A stretch of DNA of 64,000 bases from Ananas comosus. Its lineage: Eukaryota; Streptophyta; Magnoliopsida; Poales; Bromeliaceae. The stretch spans positions 12,841,948 through 12,905,947 of the forward strand of contig NC_033625.1 of the NCBI RefSeq assembly GCF_001540865.1. Direction: 5' to 3'. Below the pieces are notes generated by a model that was not told the origin of the DNA, did no database searches, and saw only the letters and a program-made list of their open reading frames with translations. Position numbers and translations under genes: made by a program. Positions 56,737-64,000 of the stretch are shown piece by piece. Within the stretch, counting starts at the first letter, position 1; each line of letters opens with the position of its first letter.

Positions 56737-57306
56737 AGCTTAATCTTTTTTTTTTTTTCTTTAGAATAGCTAGCGAGCTACCTGCTTCATTCATTAAGAA
56801 AGATCGATGAACTAGGCGAATAATTTGGAAGCAGCTTGGGCCTCTGAGGAAGAAAAAAGACAAGAAAGAAAACCGTAGCAAAAGGTAATGACAGGACAAA
56901 ACCAAAAAAGATAAAAGATTAAAGAAAAGGAGGAGGCGGAGGCGAGGCGGGGAGGAGGCGGGGAAATCAGAGATATTCCATCCACGTTTTGGCGAGGGAG
57001 ATGGAACGGTGTAAGGCCCGAGCTGCATGGGGGGCCGCCGAGTTGAAAAGTATATTATTTCTTTTAGTCCAAGCAACCCACCAAATTGCCGCCAGAGAAG
57101 ATAGACCTTCCGACCTCTTAACAGCGTTGTGTATGTTGGAAAAAGAGTTCCAGAGGTCACGGACGTCGCAATGATCCACCAGGTGGGGACTCGGAAGATT
57201 CACCACACAGAGAAATAGGTAGCGTACGAACACGCAGTCGCAGAATAGGTGATCACAGGTTTCGTCGGTAAGGCACGGAAGACGCACTGTTGCGTACAGC
57301 TTAATC
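56737..57306 (-). mobile_element. 5'-truncated LINE with target duplication AGCTTAATC
   Basis: The 9-bp duplication is at 56737-56745 and 57298-57306. The element (56746-57297) reads on the minus strand from within the ORF to a 3' UTR and an A-rich tail (T-run at 56746-56757). The 3' end has a short hairpin, GGTAGCTCGCTAGC. The size is 552 bp, so only the last part of ORF2 is present. Confidence 0.9.
56967..57297 (-). pseudogene. LINE ORF2 C-terminus (zf-RVT-like region), truncated
   Basis: The frame is open from the truncation point to a stop at 56969-56967. It has CDHLFCDCVFVRYLF, the cysteine-rich zf-RVT region found after reverse transcriptase in plant LINEs, then WVAWTKRNNILF. There is no start and no reverse transcriptase domain. 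Confidence 0.85.
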
Positions 57307-57647
57307 AATTAGGACACTATACATAGTTTGAGAGAATAGGATGTCAATGGGTAATGGGTATGGGTATATGAAATTTTATTCGAATTTGAATCCGATCAGG
57401 GCAAATTTATACAATACTAAATGAATATAATTTCATATATGGATATCAAAAATAAAAATTCAATGGATTTGAATTTGAATATGAATCGATTTTGACTGCA
57501 CATGATCCAAACCCGAACCCAAACCCGACGTGAATACGAATTGATTTTACACAATATAATATGTATGTAAATATTTGATGTTATATTTGAATTTATATTT
57601 TAAAAATTTATATTTATGTAATGTATTTCGAGATATTAAAAAAATAA
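57307..57647. other. No gene; simple-sequence-like 'gaatttgaatatgaat' runs
   Basis: Degenerate short repeats of 'ttgaatttgaa'/'acccgaacccaaaccc' type lie on both sides of the next MITE (also 58060-58220), suggesting one older repetitive element split by it. Confidence 0.5.
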
Positions 57648-58046
57648 GGGTGAATTTAATACAGGTCCTGCAAATATAGTGAATGGCAAATATATCCTAC
57701 AAAGTTCAACTTTCATATGTTGTCCTTATAAAAATTTTAATATTTTTAAATATGTTCTTCTGGTTTGTTACCGTTAGAGAACTGTTTATATATTTAATTT
57801 TGCCATCACAAAAATATCCCTCCAAAAATCATAACCGTATAATATAAGAGGGATAAAAATATCAAAAACTAATCGGATAAAATATTTAACTTATAATTAA
57901 CTAATTAAAGCTTTCTAATGAATTCTAACGGTATGGATATATTTGAAAATATCAAGGCTTTTGTAGGAACAATATATGAAAGTTGAACTTTGTAGGAATA
58001 TATTTGCCATTCACTATATTTGCAGGAATCTGTATGAAATTAACCC
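57648..58046. mobile_element. Mutator-like MITE, 399 bp, with AAAAATAA duplication
   Basis: The left 'gggtgaatttaatacaggtc' and the complement of the right end 'gggttaatttcatacagatt' are matched through about 90 bp ('aaatatagtgaatggcaaat' occurs in both). AAAAATAA is present at 57640-57647 and 58047-58054. It is related at the termini to the elements at 30355 and 37566 but lacks their GC-rich cargo. Confidence 0.88.
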
Positions 58047-58460
58047 AAAAATAATTGTTTCATGTTTGAGTTTTCAAGTTCGGATTCAGATTTCAGATAT
58101 TTGGTCAGGTTTGGATTCGAATATGAATTTTTAAAATTCGTCATATTCAGATTCGGAATTGAAATTTAAATTTAATAGTCAACTTCAGATATTTAAAAAC
58201 TCACCCCGAATTCAATCTGTCCACATCCTTAAGAGAAGGAGAAAGAGAGAGACCCAATTGCCTATCACTTAATAATACAACATGCATGCACGTATTGTAC
58301 GTAACATGCACGTATTTGTACTTTTCTGCCATTTGTGGATCAATTCAATAATTCACCTGCTTTTGATATTTTGGTATCTTCTGCAAATATCACCTGCTTT
58401 TCTTTTTTTTTGGCATTAATTTACTAACTTGATCAGTAAATAAATAATTTTTTAATTGAT

Positions 58461-59062
58461 TGTTGGAAATAATAGGGCAGCGGAAACTTACAAACCGGAT
58501 AGCCAATGTATCCGGGAACCCGAATCGGATCGGATTGCTTATTTTACAAGCCTTCTTGGATCGTCCTTGTCTCGATGCTTCTGGATCTGTCACGTTTCTC
58601 GCCTTCTCCCACGCGTACGCCTTACGCCACGGATCGGATGCGGATCTGATGCGACGGATGCCAATCGAAGAGGGCTACCAGAGTTCTCTTCTATGTCCAC
58701 ACTCCAAAACCCCGGGAACGTAGGTGGAAATCTCAGAGAAGAAAAAGAGAGAGAATAAGGAAGATATTTCGTCGGTTCTTACGAATTTGATCGTATGCGA
58801 TCGTCTCTTTTTTCGGAGAGAAAAGGGGGCGTATATATAGAATAATGGAACCCCTAAATATCCTGAATCTCATATAGATTAGGATAAGGATCAGGATATC
58901 TATTAACATATAATAGATATCCACTAGTAGATACGTTTCTTAACTAATAAGAAACATATGATTTATTCTTATCCTAAACTTATTAGGATAAATTTCAATC
59001 CACATCTTAAGTGGATCGGGTTAAATTAAAACCCGCCAATGTGGACACACCACATGACTACA
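58461..59062 (-). mobile_element. 3' LTR of a Ty1/copia element, 602 bp
   Basis: On the minus strand it starts TGTAGTCATGTGG at 59062, directly after the purine tract AAGTGGGAGA, and ends 'ttatttccaaca' at 58461. The flank TTGAT (58456-58460) would be the target site; the other side is outside the window. Confidence 0.82.
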
Positions 59063-60106
59063 ATCTCCCACTTGGCCACATTGACCAATTCTCTCTTATT
59101 CATTCATCTCTTCATACGGGTAATGGAGCGTGCGACCTGACGAAAGAAACACATGCAGTAGTACTATATTAAGTCACCACCCAACTAACATAGCACATCA
59201 CTGACTTAATTCGTCTATGCCCTAGACGTTCCAACACACACCGGATCAAGCATCACAAAGTCCCTCTCCTGTAATGACAGGGCTCGACCCCACCATTATT
59301 TCTCGTACTCATGATTATCTCAAATAACACAACCGAGATAACCGCCCGGGCAATGAGTCACAAGACTTACGTGGTGTGTTATCGAAACATCTTTCTCAGC
59401 CCCTCACGTTAATCCATATTGGTCCAAGCACTTTACTAGACATGCTCCGCGAGATCGTATTTTCTCATGACCCTAAGATACATGCTAAGTTAGTTACTTT
59501 GGACCTCCACTTCATAACATAGTTTTAAGTCGAGGACACAAAAGGGTTAGTGCTCACACAGTGACATGGAGGGAAGAACTTATGTCACTCTACTAACTGG
59601 TCGACAAGCACATACAGTATGATATGTATGCTATGGCGGAGCTCCCACTCAATAGGTCATGTCACGCTCTAAAAATACGCTATACGAACCTTGGTCTAGG
59701 TACCACTAAGGTATCTAACCACCACAACTCAAGTCATCTCTCTAACCTGAGCATTTAGGTTCGGCTACTATGCAGGCTCGATATGAAATTTCACAGAGAA
59801 AATTTTCATATCCAACTATTTAGAGTCTCATCTTAAACTAATTAAGGCGACTTTAAATTATATCAACATTTCATTCATAACATATATGAACAAAGTAATA
59901 ACATTACAACTATTAAAGTTTAATATGATTATCTAGTCTCATCCTGCTCACCACTTAGGTGTCAGGGCGATCACCCGTGTGAGTGGGCTGATCTGAGCTT
60001 GGTGACTTAACGAATATGTGCCTACTAATATCAATTACGCTATCTCATTAAAAGGAGAAAAATATATTTTCATTAATAAAGCGTAAGATACAAAATAATG
60101 TCCATA
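59063..60106 (-). other. Untranslated region between copia pol and its 3' LTR
   Basis: About 1 kb without an open frame, ending in the polypurine tract (59063-59073). A spacer this long before the LTR is unusual but seen in some copia lineages. Confidence 0.6.
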
Positions 60107-63100
60107 TCAAAACCTACGAAGACCCAAACTCCTAACGTGGGTCTGGAACATATCCCTAGCTATCGGCTTGGTCAACGGATCAGCCACCATCCTAGTGGTG
60201 GAGATATGGCTGAGAATGACCTCGCCTAGCCTAATCATCTCTCGAATGTAGTGAAAACGGATATCAATATGCTTGGTCCTGCCATGATACTCGGAGTCAT
60301 TCACATACTCCATGGCAGCTATGCTGCCAGAGAATATCTCAACAGGTTCATCGACTCGAATCATAAAGTTGAGTCACTGGAGAAATCTCCTCAGCCAAAC
60401 AGCCTCCTAAAACGGTTGCTGATCAAGCAACATACTTCGCTTCTATAGTAGACAAGGCAACGCAGCCTTGCTTCTTACTGTACTAGAAAATTGCTCCACC
60501 TCCAAGCATAAACACATGGCCTGAAGTGAACCTGCGCTCATCGCCATAACTAGTATCGCTATATCTTTTCAATCAAGTCCCCATCTTGAAAGCATAGGAC
60601 GAGATCACTGGTTTCTTTTAAATATCGAAAGATTCTCTTAACCGCTTGCCAATGAATGGGTCCTGGGTTGCTCTGGTAACGACTTACCAAACCAACAGCG
60701 AAACAAATGTCAGGTCAAGTACACATCATAGCGTACATCAAGCTACTGATTGCACTCGCATAAGGAACCCTACTCATTTGCTACTTTTCTTTATCCGTTT
60801 TAGGGTACTGATCAAGACTCAGAGTCTGATTCTTCTCCACTGGAGTGTCAATGGGTTTACAGTTATGCATCCTAAAACACTCTAGAATCTTTTTAATATA
60901 AGATTCTTGAGACAAACCAAGAAGACTTCTAGAACGATCCGGATAACCTTCACTCCGATCACATAGCTCGCCTCACCCATGTCTTTCATTTTAAAGTTGA
61001 GAGACAACCACTCCTTAGTGGTATTGATTAACTCCATGTCATTTTCAGCCAATAGTATATCGTCGACGTATAGAGAGAGGAACAAAATCCCATTCTCTGT
61101 CTTCTTGACATATACACAGTTGTCCTCCTCTATTATGGACATACCGATAGAGGTGATGGCTTCATGAAACCTGAAATACCACTGTCTCGACGACTGCTTG
61201 AGACCATAGATGGATCTTTTAAGACGACAAACTTTGTCTTCTTAACCTTTTAGTACAAAACCCTCAGATTGATCCATATAGATCTCCTCTACTAATTCTT
61301 CATTGAGAAAAGCTGTCTTGATATCCATTTGGAACAATTCCAAATTTAGGTGTGCCACTAAGGCTAAAATCAAACGAATGGAGGCAAATCTCACAACGAG
61401 AGCAAATGTCTCGTTGTAATCTACCCCTTGCCTCTGAGTGTAGCCCTTAGCCACGAGCCGAGCCTTGTATTTATAGATTGATCCATCCTCCTTGCGCTTA
61501 ATTTTTAAAACCCATTTATTTTCAATAGACTTGCGCCCAGGCGGAAGGTCAACCAATTTTTATACTTGGTTCTTGTTCATAGAGTCCATCTCATCTTTCA
61601 TAGTAGTCATCCACTCACTGCAAGCTGACGTCTGTAGCGCTTCTTTATAAGAAGAAGGTTCATCATCATCGAGCAGAGTGCACATGAAAATATCCCCTTC
61701 GATCTCAAAATGTTGACGGGGAATATGTCCACGTTCACTTCTACGCAATAGAGGGTCCGAACTGCCGACTTCCAAGGCTATGCTCTCATTCAACGAAGCA
61801 CTCCCACTAGCCGGAGGATCGTTACCACTTCCTTCAGCGACTTCGGGAAGTGATCGATCACCCTCAATAGCAGATAGGGTAGCGTCGTCCTGTAACTCAT
61901 ACAATCCGACGTCTCTTCGCATTTCACCAATGGTTGAAAAATTCCCTTCTAGGAATTCCACATCACGAGACTCAATTTCGGTCATACCACTATCTGGGTG
62001 TTCACCATACATCACATAGCCTTTCGAATTTTCAGGGTATCTGATGAACACATGTTTGCTCGCTCTAGGGCCGAGTTTTCCGAATCTATGTGGGAGGCTA
62101 TGAACATATCCAGCCGAACCCAAAGGGCGTAAGTAGTGTAAACTTGGCTTTCTACCGCTCCACAACTTATATAGGGTAGTAGGCACTGATTTGCTAGGGA
62201 CTCGATTAAGGATGTAGGCTGCAGTCAAAAGAGCATCTCCCTAAAAATTTATAGGAAGTTGCGCTTGCGCCATCATCGACATAATCATGTTTAATAGAGT
62301 ACGGTTCCTTCGCTCTGCAACACCATTTTGTTGCGGAGTATCAGAAATAGTGAGCTGTCTACTAATGCCCTTTTACTCATAATAAGTCTTGAACTGATCA
62401 GATAAGTATTCACGACCTCGGTCAGTGCGAAGCACCTTTACACTTCTTTCTATTTGATTCTCAGCCTCCGCAACGAAGCGCTTGAAGCAATCAAAAGCTT
62501 TAGATCGGCGAGAAAGCAAATACACATATCCATAACGGGAATAATTATAAATGAATGTGAGAAAATAGCAAGCACCATGCCGGGCCCTCACATTCATTGG
62601 CCCACAAATGTCTGAGTGGATTAGCTCTAAAGGATGAGAGGCATGAGTAGCCTTACTAAAAGGCTTTCTATATGCCTTCCCAGCCAGACAAGGCTTGCAC
62701 ACAGATAGGTCAACTTTGACGAAAGACCCCAAAAAGCCTTCTCGAGCCAGTCTATTCATTCTTTCTTGACCTATGTGGCCCAATCTGGCATGCTATTTAA
62801 CGGATTCATCACAGAGAATAATGAAGAAGAAGAAGAAGCAAATGCAAACGAATTATCCTCCAAATCTAATTTAAAGAAACTATCAACTAATGTACCATAT
62901 CCAAATAAAGTACCATGAAAGAAAATATCAAGGCGGTTTCTGTCAAAATGAAATGAATATTCTAGATGCAACAAAGCTAAAACTGAATATATATAGATTA
63001 CATCGAATTCCGGGTGCATATAGCACTTCCTGAAGAAGTAAAGTGCGGTCACCACGCAACTTGAGTTGGTACGAACCGACTCCAAGGACTTCTTCATTCG

Positions 63101-63260
63101 TGCCATTCCCAAGGGTGACAAACTGTGTGCCAGACGGTACTCGATGATAATCTACGAACCCCACTCGGTCACGAACTACGTGTTTGTTTGCTCCTGTATC
63201 CACAATCCAATCAGGAAGAGAATGAGCTACTAAAGCATGAGAGCAAACAAAACCGTGTGA
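60107..63260 (-). pseudogene. Ty1/copia polyprotein (protease, integrase, RT, RNase H), broken
   Basis: Order on the minus strand is as in copia. Protease with DTGANKHV (63203 on). GAG-pre-integrase/integrase (62783-62373) with CKPCLAGKA, HSDICGPM and a DRGREY motif. Integrase C-terminal part (62228-61560). Reverse transcriptase (61556-61242) with KARLVAKGYTQRQG and QMDIKTAFLNE. The active-site YVDDILL is at 61142-60882. RNase H ends (60364-60107) with YHGRTKHIDIRFHYIRE and ADPLTKPI. Stops break it at several points, including after 62373 and a TAG near 62240 where Trp is expected; frames shift between pieces. Gag and the 5' LTR are not recognised upstream. The copy cannot move by itself. Confidence 0.88.
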
Positions 63261-63279
63261 GTTGAGTGGTAAGGTTATC

Positions 63280-64000
63280 TTTTTCGGCTTAGGCTATTGG
63301 TGCGAGTTCGTGAAAAATAGTCCTTGCTTAGCTTGCAGTATCTATATGCTAGGAAGCTCTTCTCGCTATTGATTCTCATATTCTATGTGTAGATCTATTT
63401 CCATTAATATATCTGTGCTTGCCGGACATGTGTTGTTCATAACTCAACGATTCGCTGGATAGCTGACATAGCGCGACTATTTCCAGCTCAGCAACTCTTG
63501 TAGACTTTATTCCATTTCTTTCTACGCTCCATGTTGTGATCCTTTGTTCTTTGGATGCTAATCCCACTGCCGCTTTCGCGAACGTTGGCTACTATGCAGG
63601 ATTTTAAGTCTGGGATATGTGTTTAGCTTCGTATCGAATCGTTTACGTGTTTTGTTGTGTGTGTGACTATTTACATTGAAGCGGGCTGGATGGTATACGT
63701 TTGTGCGATTTGCTTTTCTGTTTGTAGTTATTTCGATTGTCTGTGCGCAGTGTATATTCGTCATTGAATTTATAAGTGGTTTTCTTATATTGCTTCGTTC
63801 TCTTGTTGTTTTTGTAGTGTGAACTTAATTCAAATGTTATCAGTTTGTAGCTTCGTTATGAGGACCATTCGTATCAGCGAGTGCAACGTAAAGTCATTGA
63901 TCGTCTGAACTTTGTTATAAAATTGTTTTTAACCTTCATCTAGTTGATGTCTTGGGGTACTTTTTCAGCAGAGTTTCTTATAAATGAGACAGGCTTTCTT
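63280..64000. other. Upstream of the copia protease: decayed gag or unrelated sequence
   Basis: No zinc knuckle or gag core is recognisable on the minus strand. Composition changes (more GT-rich) from about 63290. It may be a diverged gag or another insertion. Confidence 0.35.

Overview
This is nuclear genomic DNA from a flowering plant. The signs are an AT-rich background, GT-AG introns with long T-rich tracts, CLE-, DUF1218- and pectinesterase-type plant genes, and a dense layer of plant transposable elements (Ty3/gypsy, copia, TRIM, LINE, SINE, PIF/Harbinger, Mutator-like, hAT and CACTA). I cannot name the species; a monocot is only a guess. The sequence is a scaffold with three 25-N gaps (2164-2188, 21570-21594, 37541-37565), one 938-N gap (47313-48250) and a few single Ns.

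1-17150: one large retroelement complex. A decayed gypsy gag (Tat-like) lies on the minus strand (13811 to 10463), downstream of a very long, repeat-filled LTR (13942 to at least 16705). No pol is visible. On the opposite strand is a broken but clearly spliced plant-mobile-domain (PMD) gene with a coiled-coil C-terminus (about 2270-9726). A 3.9-kb solo LTR sits inside the PMD reading frame with a perfect target duplication, and a 538-bp TRIM sits inside that solo LTR. A second LTR copy (1 to about 2137) is in inverted orientation and abuts an assembly gap.

17150-31350: mostly miniature elements. They include an unusual set inserted in (TA)n/(GA)n microsatellites, a tRNA-derived SINE family, a copia protease/pre-integrase fragment, a CACTA end, and a GC-rich Mutator-like element nested in a Tourist-like MITE. 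The one convincing host gene is a 96-aa CLE signalling peptide precursor (28559-28849) with an odd peptide motif.

31350-38130: a minus-strand DUF1218 membrane protein gene (two exons visible, first exon not found), TRIM and copia LTR remnants, and a second copy of the GC-rich Mutator-like element cut by a gap.

38132-44835: a complete PIF/Harbinger DNA transposon with a Myb-like ORF1 (one frameshift) and an apparently intact three-exon DDE transposase. 44836-53950 holds AT-rich sequence, a CACTA end, LTR fragments around the large gap, a 2.4-kb solo LTR and another TRIM. 53950-58460 has hAT MITEs, a copia-type LTR split by one of them, the first exon of a pectinesterase-type gene starting 7 bp from that LTR, a 5'-truncated LINE and a Mutator-like MITE. 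58461-64000 is a decayed minus-strand copia element with its 3' LTR.

Only three host-gene candidates are seen: CLE, DUF1218 and a pectinesterase first exon. Only the CLE gene looks complete. Almost everything else is transposable-element sequence, much of it nested, and target-site duplications allow several insertion events to be ordered.
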